A stretch of DNA of 64,000 nucleotides from Ailurus styani (GCA_002007465.1 LNAC01000232.1:3199369-3263368), one strand, 5' to 3'. Numbered from the stretch's first letter, positions 48,535 through 59,500 are shown. Program-made: numbers and translations. Notes: generated by a model not told the origin, from the sequence alone.

Positions 48535-48838
48535 AATATTTCCTATTTCCTCTAGCTTAGAAACAAATGAGTAATTATGAGTTGTTGTTGGTTCCTGGAG
48601 TTCCCATTCAATTTTTTAGCACTACCGATACATAAGCATTTCTACTTATGCCTTGTTTTCCCAACATGGGAGGCAGAGATAGTTCTAACAGGGCCTAGGT
48701 CTTTCTATCCTATTAATTAATGAAAGTGTAAACCTCTAATTTCTGTCTAAAAACAAGTGATTTCTAAATGCAGTACCTACTTCCATGTATCTTAGCTACT
48801 CAAGATTAGGCAGAAACAGCCATTTAATTCAATCTATT
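48535..48838. other. Intron sequence, nothing recognised
   Basis: About 300 bases without a recognisable element. Confidence 0.4.
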
Positions 48839-48851
48839 AAAAGTGACAAAT

Positions 48852-48996
48852 AAGGGGCACCTGGGTGGCTCACTTGGTTAAGCATCTGCCGTAGATGCTC
48901 ATCAGGGAGTCTGCTTCCCCCTCTCTCTCTGTTCCTCCCCCATGGCTCACACTCTATTTCTCTCTCTCTCTAAAAAATAAATAAACTTTTTTTAAA
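48852..48996 (+). mobile_element. Can-SINE, internally deleted, first of a pair
   Basis: GGGGCACCTGGGTGGCTCAC head. The body jumps from CATCTGCCGTAG to CTCATCAGGGAG. Bounded by AAAAGTGACAAAT at 48839 and 48997. Confidence 0.92.
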
Positions 48997-49009
48997 AAAA
49001 GTGACAAAT

Positions 49010-49177
49010 AGTGGTGCCTGGGTGGCTTAGCGGGTTAAACGACTGCCTTCGGCTCAGGTCATGATCCTGGAGTGCCAGGATCAAGTCCTGAGTTGGGCTC
49101 CCTGCTCAGCAGGGTGTCTGCTTCTCCCTCTGATCCTCCCCCCTCTCGTGCTCTTTAAATAAATAAAATCTTCCCAA
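49010..49177 (+). mobile_element. Can-SINE, second of a pair
   Basis: GGTGCCTGGGTGGCTTAGCG head, TAAATAAATAAAATC tail. Bounded by AAAAGTGACAAAT at 48997 and 49178. Confidence 0.93.
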
Positions 49178-49211
49178 AAAAGTGACAAATTTAAAATATT
49201 TACATTTTAAA

Positions 49212-49381
49212 CTTTTTAAAGACTTATTTATTTGCGAGACAGTGTGAGTGTGAGTAAGGGGAAGGGGCAGGAGAGATCTTCAAGCCGACTCCCTGCTCAG
49301 CATGGAGCCTAAAGTGGGGCTCAATCTCACCATCCATGAGATGAGCCAAAACCAAGAGTCGGGTGCTTAACTGACTGAAAC
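49212..49381 (-). mobile_element. Can-SINE, antisense, diverged
   Basis: AAAGACTTATTTATTTGCGA to TTAACTGACTGAAACAC. Flanked by ACATTTTAAA / ACATTTAAAA. Confidence 0.85.
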
Positions 49382-49647
49382 ACATTTAAAATTTTTTTTT
49401 TGGTAGGCAGCAAAGCAATATTTGAGCTTTAGTAAAATTATTTGAGCAATAGTAAAGTTACAGAGTAATGGCATAAAGTTACCAAAGAGGGAGGGGATCC
49501 AAGAGGGTTCCCCACATTTTAAACTTTTAAAATGATTCAGAGAAAATGTTAAAGTCTTAATTGCTAATACCCAATGTTACCCACATTCAGTCTAATAAAG
49601 TAGCCAGTAGACACAATTTAAAAAATCTATGTAAGAACTATAATCAA

Positions 49648-50030
49648 GGGGTGCCTGGGTCACTCGGTTAAATTCTGCCTTTGGTTCAGGTCATGAGGGA
49701 TCAAGCCCCACGTCAGGCTCCCTGCTCAGCGGGGAGCCTGCTTTTCCGTCTCTGCAGCTCCCCCTGCTTGTGCTCTCTGTCAAATAAATAAATAAAATCT
49801 TTTTAAGATTTTATTTATTTGACAGAGAGAGAGAGAGAGAGAGAGAGAGATCACAAGTAGGCAGAGAGGCAGGCAGAGAGAGAGGAGGAAGCAGGCTCCC
49901 CGCCGAGAGGGAGCCTGATACGGGGCTCCATCCCAGGACCGAGACCATGACCTGGGCCAAAGGCAGAGGCTTTAACCCACTGAGCCACCCAGGCGCCCCA
50001 TAAATAAATAAAATCTTTAAAAAAATATGC
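49648..50030 (+). mobile_element. Can-SINE split by an antisense Can-SINE
   Basis: GGGGTGCCTGGGTCACTCGG head and CT-rich middle, tail interrupted at about 49803 and resumed at 50000. Confidence 0.9.
49803..49999 (-). mobile_element. Can-SINE, antisense, inserted in a SINE tail
   Basis: Reversed young-type copy with (GA)n. ATAAATAAATAAAATCTTT occurs on both sides as the duplicated tail of the host SINE. Confidence 0.94.
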
Positions 50031-50069
50031 AGTAGTATGGTGTACTAGTGGTTAAAAGTCTAGACTCCG

Positions 50070-50180
50070 GGGGCACCTAACTGGCTCAGTCGGAAGAGTG
50101 TGCAACTCTTTATCTCAGGGTCGTGAGTTCAAGGCCACCGTAAATTCAGAGATTATTTAAATAAACATTAACAAAAGAAA
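50070..50180 (+). mobile_element. Old short Can-SINE near NT5C2 exon
   Basis: GGGGGCACCTAACTGGCTCA to ATTATTTAAATAAACATTAA. Flanked by AGTCTAGACTC / ACTCTAGACTC. Confidence 0.88.
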
Positions 50181-50204
50181 AACTCTAGACTCTGGACTGG
50201 ATGT

Positions 50205-50330
50205 GAACCATGAACTAACTATATGATCTAAAAACTCCCTAATTTCTCTACACATTAGCTTCATCATCTGTAAAATGAAGATAATATGTGCCCACTTTAT
50301 AGAGATGTTTTTAGGATTAAATAGACAAAG
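50205..50330 (+). repeat. MIR abutting the NT5C2 exon donor
   Basis: CTTCATCATCTGTAAAATGA and TTTTTAGGATTAAATAGACA are MIR. It ends within about ten bases of the donor of the exon at 50338-50462. Confidence 0.75.
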
Positions 50331-50336
50331 TACCTA

Positions 50337-50462
<126 letters not shown>

Positions 50463-50546
50463 CTAGAAAAGAAAATCAGTAATTTAGTGGCTTATTCCTA
50501 GTATCTATATTTACTGTTTTGATTTTTTTTTTATTAGAAAAACTCT

Positions 50547-50735
50547 GGGGGCACCAGGTGGCTCAGTTGGTTAAGCATCTGACTCTTGATTTCGGCTCAC
50601 GTCATGATCTCAGGGTCATGAGGCCAAGCCCTGCATCAGGCTCTGTGCTGAGCAAGGAGCCTGCTTAAGATTCTCTCTCTCCTCCCTCAGCATCTACTCC
50701 CTCACACTCACAATCTCTCCAAAAAAAAAAAAATA
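50547..50735 (+). mobile_element. Can-SINE (older type) close to the NT5C2 exon
   Basis: GGGGGCACCAGGTGGCTCAG head, TCTTGATTTCGGCTCACGTC, tail passing into an AT/AC microsatellite. It lies about 85 bases upstream of the exon in gene direction. Confidence 0.92.
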
Positions 50736-50769
50736 TATATATATATATATGTATATACACACACACACA
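50733..50769. repeat. (AT)n-(AC)n compound microsatellite
   Basis: AT x ~8, GTATAT, then AC x ~6, grown from the SINE tail. Confidence 0.93.
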
Positions 50770-50900
50770 TATGCAAAAGACTTGAACTGATATTTCATCA
50801 ATAAAGATAAACAGATGGCAAATAAGTACATGAAATGATGCTCAACACCATTTATCATCAGGGAAATGTAAATTACTACCACAATAAGATTCTACTACAA

Positions 50901-51091
50901 GGGGGTGCCTGTGTGGCTCAGTCGGTTAAGTGTCTGCTTTTGGCTCAGGTCATGATCCCATGGTCCTGGGATTGAGCCCTGCATCAGGCTCCCTGCTCAG
51001 TGGGGAGTCTGTTTCTTCCTCTGCCTGCCGCTCCCCTTACTTGTGCTCTCTCTCTCCGTCAAATAAATAAATAAAATTTAAAAAAAAAATT
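50901..51091 (+). mobile_element. Can-SINE in L1
   Basis: GGGTGCCTGTGTGGCTCAGT head. ATTCTACTACA / ATTCCACTACA flanks. Confidence 0.94.
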
Positions 51092-51237
51092 CCACTACAT
51101 GCCTGTTAGAATATTTAAAATTTCAAAAAGACTGACCATGACAAACTTGGGTGAGGAAACAGAGCAAGTACTTTAATACACCACTGGTGGAAGACTATAA
51201 AATGGTACAAGCATTTCGGAAAAGTTTCTAAATTATT

Positions 51238-51430
51238 ATTATTTTTTTAAAGATTATTTATTTATTTGACAGAGAAAGATTACAAGTAGGCAGAGAGGCA
51301 GGCAGAGAGAGAGGAGGAAGCAGGCTCCCCGCTGAGCAGAGAGCCTGATGCGGGCCTCGATCCCAGGACCCTGGGATCATGACCTGAGCCGAAGGCAGAG
51401 GCTTTAACCCACTGAGCCACCCAGGCGCCC
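51238..51430 (-). mobile_element. Can-SINE, antisense, in L1
   Basis: Reversed young-type copy. AAAAGTTTCTAAATTA on both sides (51222 and 51431). Confidence 0.96.
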
Positions 51431-51938
51431 AAAAGTTTCTAAATTAAAAGTTAAACACATATCTACTTTTATGTCCCAACCCTTCTACTCCTAAGTAATT
51501 ATCCAAGAGAAATGAAAGCATGTATCACGTAAAGACTTATACACAAATATCCACAGCAACTTTGTTTGTAATATCCATAAACTAAAAACAACCCACATGG
51601 ATAAACTGTAGTATGTCCATACAATGGAATACTACTTTGCAATAAAAAGAAATGAACTACTGAAAACATGAATAAATCTCAAAATTATGCTGAGTGAAAG
51701 TAGGCAAACAAGACATATGATCCTATTTACATAAAATTCTATAGAGTGCAAATTAATCTATAGTGACAGAAATAAGATCAGTGGTTGCCTAGGGGGAAGG
51801 GATAAGGCAAAGAGGGAACGAGGGAAACTTAGGGGAGGGATATATTCATTATCTTAATTATGGTGACTGTTTCATGAGTGTATACATTGCAAAACTTATT
51901 GTACACTCTAAATTTGTGTAGTTTATTGTATGTATCTT

Positions 51939-52140
51939 TAAAAAATTTTTTTAAGGATTCTATTTATCTATTTGAGACAGATACAGAGAGAAAGAGTATG
52001 AGCGGGGAAGGGGCAGAGGAAGAGGGAGAAGCAGACTCCCCACTGAGCCAGAAGCCCGATGTGGGGCTCATCCTAGGACGTTAGGATCATGACCTGAGCC
52101 TACTGCAGACACCCAGTCATCTGAGCCACCCAGGCACCCC
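51939..52140 (-). mobile_element. Can-SINE, antisense, in L1
   Basis: Reversed older copy. TATTGTATGTAT at 51925 and 52141 flanks it. Confidence 0.94.
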
Positions 52141-52387
52141 TATTGTATGTATTTATACCTCAGTGAAATTTTTAAAAAGTCAGGTCTTTTTTTTTTCTTC
52201 CCTTAAAAATTTGAGGTAATAATTATACCAAGAAAGATATCCCCATGTATTTTAACTTTTTTATTACTTTTTTCAAATTATTGGTAGGAAAAATTCAAAG
52301 CACTTTCTTGGGTCATTCATGGATTAAACAAAATATATTTTATTTTAAAAATTCAAGTTATACACTCAAAGATAACATCAAACTTCA

Positions 52388-52565
52388 GAGGTGCCTGGGT
52401 GGCTCAGTCTGTTAAGCCTCTGCCTTCAGCTCAGGTCATGAGCTCAGGGTCCTAGATCAAGCCCCACATTGGGCTCCCTGCTCAATGGGGAGTCTGCTTC
52501 TCCCTCTTCCTCTGCCCCTCCCCCTGCTATGTGCTCACCCTCTCTCAAATAAAATATTAAAAAAA
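52388..52565 (+). mobile_element. Can-SINE
   Basis: GAGGTGCCTGGGTGGCTCAG head, CTCTCAAATAAAATA tail. Confidence 0.93.
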
Positions 52566-53290
52566 CATAAAACTAAAATGTAAACAAATTATCATTAATA
52601 TGGTATAAAATCTGCCATGAAGTCTATACAATTATATGAAGGTAAAGGTGTAAGATTTTCTTAAATCATCATCTTCAAACAATTCCTCATATGACAATTT
52701 TACTATGATCTTATCACACATCTTAACATTATTTGACAGACTTTTGAACTCTATCCACAGACTCTATCTAATGCTTAACTATTTTTCATAGTAATATTAA
52801 ATGTAAAGATGAAGATGCTTTGTCATCTGGCCAAAAAAAAGAGACAGATTTCTATTAAGTAGGTAAATTTTTCATTTGTCACCTGTTTACAGTGTCAAGC
52901 TCAAGAGTAGTTTCTTTCACTAAGGTACAGCAATGACTAATACTGAATAAAACCCTCAGATTTTAATTCCTTTCAAACAGTATGGTACAGTTAGAAAATT
53001 CTTTGTTTCAACATAAAATAGTCTGAAGAGTAACAAGTGAAATGAACTTTCAAGCATCTGAAATGTCATAGTTTCATGCTTTAAAAATATTTCATAAGCA
53101 AAACATACCCGTTTCACCACTAAAGTCACCCTCCCCCTCTAAAAAGGGAAACCAGCTGCCCCAACAGCTCCAGGCAACTGCTAAAAACAGGAAGCAAAGA
53201 GTAACTGAAACTGCAGGATAAACCTGGTTAGCAAAACCATTTTAAATGTTTCAGGTCACATCAGTGATTCACTTGGAAAGCAGCAGCACT
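52566..53290. other. Intron 1 sequence, nothing recognised
   Basis: About 700 bases without a recognisable element or exon. Confidence 0.4.
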
Positions 53291-53294
53291 TACG

Positions 53295-53508
53295 GGGCAC
53301 CTGGGTGATGCATTCAGTTGAGCTTAAGATGCTTCAGTTAAGCATCTGCCTTTGGCTCAGGTCATGATCTCAGAGTCCTGGGATTAAGCCCCGCTTTGGG
53401 CTCCCTGCTCAAGAAGGAGTCTGCTTCTCCCTCTCCCACTGCCCCTCCCTACCCCCCATGCTCTCTCTCACACACTCTCTCAAATAAATAAAATCTTAAA
53501 AAAAAAAG
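53295..53508 (+). mobile_element. Can-SINE with head duplication
   Basis: GGGGCACCTGGGTGATGCAT head, then an extra TTCAGTTGAGCTTAAGATGC before TTCAGTTAAGCATC. AGCAGCACTTA / AGTAGCACTTA flanks. Confidence 0.92.
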
Positions 53509-53986
53509 GAGTAGCACTTAAACACATTACATAGCACAAGTCTATCTGGAAAAGTGTTTTACACTGCATATTGAATTAAATATTCATTTTCAACAGAGTG
53601 AGTATGATATAATATAATAATGATAACAGTACATAAATATGAACTCTCAGTGTTTTACTAAACTTCACTGGAACTTATTCTGTTTGAAATATAAAACTTG
53701 AAATTGCTAAATTTTAAAATCAACCATTTTAAGAACACTCCTTTGATACTTGAATGAAAAGGATCATTTTGAATGGTTTCTTCAAATTTTCTCACCAGCT
53801 TGAAATTTATTTTAATCTTCATAAATACAACTTTAGTTGCATATTAAACAAGTTTATAGAAAAAGAAGAGTTAAAGCTACATTCTCCATTTGTATGGCCT
53901 GGTACTGAACTAGGTAGGCACACTGTGTGTCTGTGTGTGTACACGTGTGAAAAGTAATAAAATTACTTTATTATAGTCAACTTTTT
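53509..53986. other. Intron 1 sequence, nothing recognised
   Basis: AT-rich with a short GT-rich stretch near 53925-53945. Confidence 0.4.
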
Positions 53987-53998
53987 AAAAACACTTCC

Positions 53999-54197
53999 AG
54001 GCACCTGGGTGGCTCAGTTGGTTAAGCCTTTGCCTTCAGCTCAGGTCATGATCCCAGGGGCCTGGGACCAAGTCCCATGTCAGGCTCCCTGCTCCACAAG
54101 GAGTCTGCTTCTTATTCGCTATCTCATGCTCTCGCTCGCTCTCTCTCTCTCTCTCAAACAAACAAAAAATCTAAAAAACATTTTTTCTTAAATAAAT
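53999..54197 (+). mobile_element. Can-SINE, first of a three-copy cluster
   Basis: GGCACCTGGGTGGCTCAGTT head, CAAACAAACAAAAAATC tail. AAAAACACTTCC at 53987 precedes it. Confidence 0.92.
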
Positions 54198-54210
54198 AAA
54201 AACATTTCCT

Positions 54211-54403
54211 TTGTGGATACCTGCGTAGCTCCATCGGTTAAGTGTCTGCCTTCGGCTCAGGTCACAATCCCAAGGTCCTGGGATGGAGCCCCACGGGGAG
54301 CTCCCTGCTCAGCGGGAGTCTGCTTTTCCCTCTCCCACTGCCCCTGCCCCCACTTGAGAGTACTCTCTCGCTCTCTCTCAAATAATCTTAAAAAAATAAA
54401 AAT
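54211..54403 (+). mobile_element. Can-SINE, second of the cluster
   Basis: Diverged head GGATACCTGCGTAGCTCCAT, CTCAAATAATC tail. Lies between AAAAACATTTCCT at 54198 and 54404. Confidence 0.9.
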
Positions 54404-54416
54404 AAAAACATTTCCT

Positions 54417-54660
54417 GTGGGCGCCTGGGTGGCTCAGTGGGTTAAAGCCGCTGCCTTCGGCTCAGGTCATGATCCCAGGGTCCTGGGATCGAGGCCCACA
54501 TCTGGCTCTCTGCTCGGCAGGGAGCCTGCTTCCTCCTCTCTCTCTCTCTGCCTGCCTCTCTGCCTACTTGTAATCTCTCTCTCTGTGTCAAATGAATAAA
54601 TAAAAAAATCTTTAAAAAATAAATAAATAAATAAAATAAAATAAAATAGGGAGACTTCTA
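54417..54660 (+). mobile_element. Can-SINE, third of the cluster (young type)
   Basis: GGGCGCCTGGGTGGCTCAGT head, long AAATAAATAAATAAATAAA tail. CCATTTCCTGTG follows near 54674. The end overlaps the assembly duplication. Confidence 0.93.
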
Positions 54661-54833
54661 TAAAAAAAAAAAACCATTTCCTGTGTTGTGATACAAAGGA
54701 TACTTACAAAATAATTGATATGACCTTGGTTCCGCTNATAAAATAGGGAGACTTCTATAAAAAAAAAAAACCATTTCCTGTGTTGTGATACAAAGGATAC
54801 TTACAAAATAATTGATATGACCTTGGTTCCGCT
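54641..54833. repeat. Assembly-type 96-bp direct duplication around an N
   Basis: 54641-54736 is repeated exactly as 54738-54833 with one N at 54737. A perfect repeat joined by a lone N indicates overlapping contig ends that were not collapsed, so the true locus probably has one copy. Confidence 0.9.
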
Positions 54834-55329
54834 CTTATGTTCCAACAACTTGGTAACAGCTTTAAATGTACAATCTATATAATTAACACAGGTTATATAT
54901 GAACTATAAGGTATGTTGAACCAGAAGAATACCAATAATACTGATGATATAGTGCTGTGGACCATTTCTACCAAGAGGAAAATGCACATATGTACAGTCA
55001 GCTTTATGAGCTGCTGCTGACAGTAAGGGAGAGGCTTCTTCCCTACTACAACCCTTGTTAAGTCTCTACTGTGGACATCTGTTTGGTAAGTAGGCACATT
55101 TTACACACAGTCCTTGAAAACCCTATTCCTTGACCAATGAGCAAGTAAAACTAAGAAAGTCTAGTGGTCATTTTTAACAATATGTGTGGCTTAGTGTCCC
55201 CTCTGTAACATGACCACAAATAAACTAACTTACAAATACATTCCCTAGAAAACAAGGGAAGTCAGATCCAGGTTTAGATTAATTCACCTAACAATGCTGC
55301 TGAAAATCTAAATCACAGTATCTATAATT
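54834..55329. other. Intron 1 sequence, nothing recognised
   Basis: No repeat or exon identified. Confidence 0.4.
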
Positions 55330-55772
55330 AATAGCACAGGGGCCAAGGGCTGGCTGCCCCAAGATGGACCACTCAGGCATGAACATTATTTTGAGTTAAA
55401 AGCAGTCCAAACCCAGCAGATTCAGGAAAAGCTCTTTACCTCCCCCTCAAATGCCTGCTTGTACCAAGAAAAGAGCTAATAACAGAGATTCCCCTAAGAC
55501 ACTTACATACATAAGGCAATCATTGTTTTCCAACCATTTTCTCTCACCTTCCTGCTAATGGTCTTTCTGCCTTTTGTATCCTCATGTCCCCACCCCTCTC
55601 CTCAGCTCACAGAAGCATCACGTTGCCTGTCTCCAGAATTTCCATGTCTGTGCAGACTGCTCCTATGTATGCTATTAAATTTGATTTTCTCCTGTTAATC
55701 TGTCTCATGTCAATCTGATTCTTAATACAGCTAGGACTCTGAAGGGCAAAGAGAATTCTTCCTTCCCGACAA
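55330..55772 (+). mobile_element. Probable solo LTR of an endogenous retrovirus
   Basis: Non-coding block with LTR architecture: a CT/C-rich middle, ATTAAA as possible polyadenylation signal (near 55673), then CTCCTGTTAATCTGTCTCAT and GTCAATCTGATTCTTAATAC, ending CTTCCCGACA. No gag, pol or env sequence adjoins it. Family and left end not fixed. Confidence 0.55.
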
Positions 55773-57394
55773 TAGTGTCATCTCTAATTCAAAGAACAGC
55801 TCTTTGAAACAAACTATTGCTCTGAAAAGTATTTTTGTAACTTTTGTTCTTTCTAACCATAAAAGTAATACATGGAAGAAAATAATCACATAAAGTATTT
55901 TAAGATGCAGTAGTCAAATTTTCCCCAAAAGGGAGACTCCTTCAAACTGTTGTATGTAAACTGTGTTAAATGTTTCATTACCTTCTCGCCTTTTGAATAG
56001 TTCATGACAGTTTTTTGTTCATTTTTCATTCCATTAGTTTCATTCAGTTCTACCATTTGCCCTGAGTTGGACTTTATATTCCAGCAAAAGGCCAGCATTC
56101 ATACTTTGCACACTAAGTGATACAGACAGCTAACAAATTTCAACTAATAAATTCACACTTACCTATCCATGCATATTATTTGCTATCCTCTTACCCTGTT
56201 TTTTTTTTTTTTTTTTGCACATTAACACTTCCAGACATGATATATTTTGACAGAGTCAGACCCTTTCTCTAAAATGTAAGCTCCATAAGGGTGAGATTTG
56301 TTTGTTGCTGTAACCCCAGTTCCTTTAACAGGAGACTTGATAAAGACAGCCAGAAACAAATGGAACTCCTAAACCTCTACACTTGGAGGTCTTTGCTTTT
56401 TAGAAGCTAATTCTTGTGTAAGTCTGAAAATGCAAGAATATTGCACAAGTTCCTTTTAATACTCTAAATGAGTCTTTGTGAAATTTTACTTTTGGTTCAG
56501 AAACACAAGATTCTTGGCTTGATTAATGTAATATTTTGCTAACATTTCGACATCAGGCCTTGGAACAAAAGGTTCCTTGTTCTCTGCTGGAAAATAACAA
56601 AACTGAGAAGAGATCTTGTCAAGTGACAAATGCAGTACCTGCTGCCTTGACAATTGGTTTTTCTTCAAGCAATAACATGCTCCAATCTCTAGTCTGAAAC
56701 TAACTGAAAAATACAAATTTATTTCATCTATTTCTAAAGTTCCTAAACATAAACAAAAGAGACCTGAATTTTGTTCATGTTCTCCTCAACATTCTACTGC
56801 TGCTACTCGTAGAATTCTGTTACCTCAGCCCTATCACACAGAAGGCTATATATTTGTTCTACATCAGCATATGAAGGTTGCTTCTAACTAAATGTTTTGA
56901 GTAAAATAAGACCTTCAACAATAACATGGTCATTGACACAAAGAACAAGTATATAAAGAAAACATTTTAAATGAATGGGCTTGAGGATATGTAGTATGCC
57001 ATCTATTTCTTCAAAATATTGCTATAATTAACTATAATCTTTCAAAAGCATAAAGGTAATAAAGCCTAACAGTTTTTACAATCAGCCAATATAAAATACT
57101 TTGCACCTTCAGTAATGATTCTTGAATACTCTTTTATAAAGAAGGTTAAAAAAAATCTGATTTCAAAATGAACAAATTCTTTTATTGATGAGTTCCTGGC
57201 TCATCATTCAACTTTGTTTTACCTATTACCTTTCCTCTCACAAAATAATAAAAAAAAAATAACAACAATCAGAAAGTCAGAAATAATCACACTATTTCTA
57301 CTTCTTGGTTTATAAATTCACATTTATGGATAAGTCTGCTTATTTGGTAAAAATTCAGAGATATGTGTAAGTCCAATGCCTTAATAACGCTAAC
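55773..57394. other. Intron 1, mostly unrecognised, with an L2 tail
   Basis: 56230-56345 shows the L2 3' tail (AAAATGTAAGCTCCATAAGG, GTAACCCCAGTTCCTTTAAC). T18 run at 56199-56216. Nothing else identified. Confidence 0.5.
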
Positions 57395-57550
57395 TTAATA
57401 GCTAACATTTACTAAGTGTTCACCTTTTTCACATTTTAAGCACTATACGTATTTTCTCTGACTTCTCACAACCATGTGAGTTAGGTGCTATTCTCTTTGT
57501 CATACGAAGAAGAAAAGAGCATACTGAAGTTAAATAATTTGGCCTAGGTC
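57395..57550 (-). repeat. MIR, antisense
   Basis: GCTAACATTTACTAAGTGTT, CACAACCATGTGAGTTAGGT, AAATAATTTGGCCTAGGTCA. Confidence 0.75.
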
Positions 57551-57559
57551 ATAGAATTA

Positions 57560-57775
57560 TACTTGTGATGAAGAGCATAGATTCTAGAGCCATACTGCCT
57601 GGGTTCAAAACCTGGCTCCAACACTAATTAGCTCTATGACTAAGCAAATTACACACTCACTTCAGTTTCTTCCACTCCAAAATGGTACGAGTTGGAAAAA
57701 GGATTCAATACATTACTAAGTACAAGTGCTAAGAACAATGGCCGATAGATAGTGCTTAATAAATTATTATTTATA
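57560..57775 (+). repeat. MIR
   Basis: ATTCTAGAGCCATACTGCCT, GGGTTCAAAACCTGGCTCCA, GTGCTTAATAAATTATTATT; nearly full length. Confidence 0.85.
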
Positions 57776-57827
57776 ATGCTAGAGCCTACAATGTTTAACA
57801 CCTGCAGCCTCTACACAATGTAGAACA

Positions 57828-58125
57828 GTAGTCCTGGCCCCTTATCCATGGTTTCCCTTTCCATGGTTTCAGTTACCCATGGTCATCTGCAGTCCCCAGA
57901 AGCAGATGACCCTCCTTCTGCCATACAGTTGGAAGGTCCATAGTGGCTTAAGATTACATCACAATGCCTACGTCATTCACTTCACTTCATCTCATTACGT
58001 AGATATTTTATCATCTCGTGCCATCACAAGAAGGGGGAGGATAGTACAAGAAGATAATTTGAAAGAGACTACATTCACTTAACTTTTATTATAGTTCCAC
58101 AAAACAACTGGCCTGGGCTCTTCAA
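57828..58125. mobile_element. Tigger-like DNA transposon remnant
   Basis: CCCCTTATCCATGGTTTCCC and TTTCAGTTACCCATGGTCAT match the left end of a common Tigger-type element. Right end not clear. Confidence 0.6.
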
Positions 58126-58129
58126 ATAT

Positions 58130-58720
58130 ATCAATATTATGAAAACAAAGAAAAGCTGGATCTGCTGTGGATTAAAAATAATTACAGGCACATGGCAACT
58201 AAATGCAATTCATGATCTTTGACTAGATCCAGGACCAAGAGTTAGATTGGAGAATAAATATAAAGTTCATTAGGGGAGGTCGGGGGGCGGGGAGGAGGAG
58301 CTGGGGAACTCAGTTAAGCGTCTGTCTCTTGATCTCAGGGTGGGGAGTACAAGCTCTGCATTGAGCTCTCTACACCAGGTCTACTTTTAAAAAGGTCATT
58401 GTTGGGAGCAAATGTGAAACTTTTAATATGCACCAGATAATAAGTAACAATATTACCTCCATGTTAAACACGTAGTTTTGTAGGACATCTTTGTTTTTAG
58501 GATATTCAAGTAGAACTTTCGAGGAATGAAGTGTCATGATGTGTGCACCTTACTTTTAAATGGTTTAGGGAAAAAAATGTATAAATGAAGGATAAATGTA
58601 GCAATGTTAACTGGTGAATCCGATGAAAGGTAAATTCCTTACACTATTACTGTACTTTTTTGTATTGAAATTTTGCAAATAGTTGAAATAAAAATGTAGA
58701 ACTTCTGCACAATGAGAGAC
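58130..58720 (+). repeat. Old LINE 3'-end remnant
   Basis: GGCAACTAAATGCAATTCAT, GTAGTTTTGTAGGACATCTT, ATGTTAACTGGTGAATCCGA, TTGAAATTTTGCAAATAGTT. Contains a degenerate short SINE at about 58285-58395. Confidence 0.5.
58285..58395 (+). mobile_element. Very degenerate short Can-SINE
   Basis: AACTCAGTTAAGCGTCTGTC, TTGATCTCAGGGTGGGGAGT, GGTCTACTTTTAAAAAGG. The head is replaced by a G-rich run. Confidence 0.6.
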
Positions 58721-58734
58721 TAAACACCAAGAAG

Positions 58735-59497
58735 GTATTTGGTACACTATAAATAAGAGGATAGTAAATAAAGAGCAATGAACTAATGATGGAAAAGCAA
58801 ACAAACCAATAGAAGTCTATAAATAACAATTTACAGAAAGGAAATCTTATAATAAACAATGTAAAGAAGCTCAACCTCACTTATGATCAGGGAAAAGCAA
58901 ATTAAAATGAAATTTGATTTCATTTTAAAATTTAAAAGTCTAGACAATATTAGTGTTTATAAGGATATTGCAAAATAGGAACCCTCACAACCTGCTGATT
59001 ATTTAGTATTTTAGAAATAATTTGGCATTATCTAATAAAGTTAAAACATCTTCATACTCTACAATCCTAAGAATTGTCTCACACATGTAAACCACATGAA
59101 AATCCAAGAATGTGTGCTGTTAGTAGCAAAAAAAAAAAAAAAAAAATCAGAAACACCTAAAACTCCATAAACAAACTGGTTTATTCATATAATGCAACAC
59201 TACAGAGCAATTAAAATGAATGATCTAAAGATTTTTCTAGGGCGCCTGGGTGGCTCAGTGGGTTAAAGCCCCTGCTTTCGGCTCAGGTCATGATCTCAGG
59301 GTCCTGGGATCGAGGCCCGCATCGGGCTCCCTGCTCAGCGGGGAGCCTGCTTCCCCCTCTCTCTCTCTGCCTGCCTCTCTGCCTCCTTGTGATCTCTCTC
59401 CCTCTGTGAAATAAATAAATAAAATCTTTAAAAAAAAAAAATAAAAAAAAAAAATAAAGATTTTTCTATCAACATGGACACATATTATAAACAATGT
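58735..59497 (+). mobile_element. Old L1 fragment with a young SINE
   Basis: CTCAACCTCACTTATGATCA, GGATATTGCAAAATAGGAAC, GTTTATTCATATAATGCAAC are decayed L1. Confidence 0.7.
59241..59454 (+). mobile_element. Can-SINE (very young type)
   Basis: GGGCGCCTGGGTGGCTCAGT head. TAAAGATTTTTCTA at 59226 and 59455 is the target-site duplication. Confidence 0.97.
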
Positions 59498-59500
59498 TGG

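Larger units (their letters stand above)
50770..52185 (+). mobile_element. Old L1 3' half
   Basis: ATCATCAGGGAAATGTAAAT, ACAATGGAATACTACTTTGC, CTGAGTGAAAGTAGGCAAAC, ATGATCCTATTTACATAAAA, CATTGCAAAACTTATTGTAC. Split by SINEs at 50901, 51238 and 51939. Confidence 0.85.

Noticed and set aside
54213..54599. 128-codon plus frame
   Set aside because: Runs through two adjacent Can-SINEs; the recurring AWVAQWVKAAAFGSGHD-like peptide is the SINE head translated.
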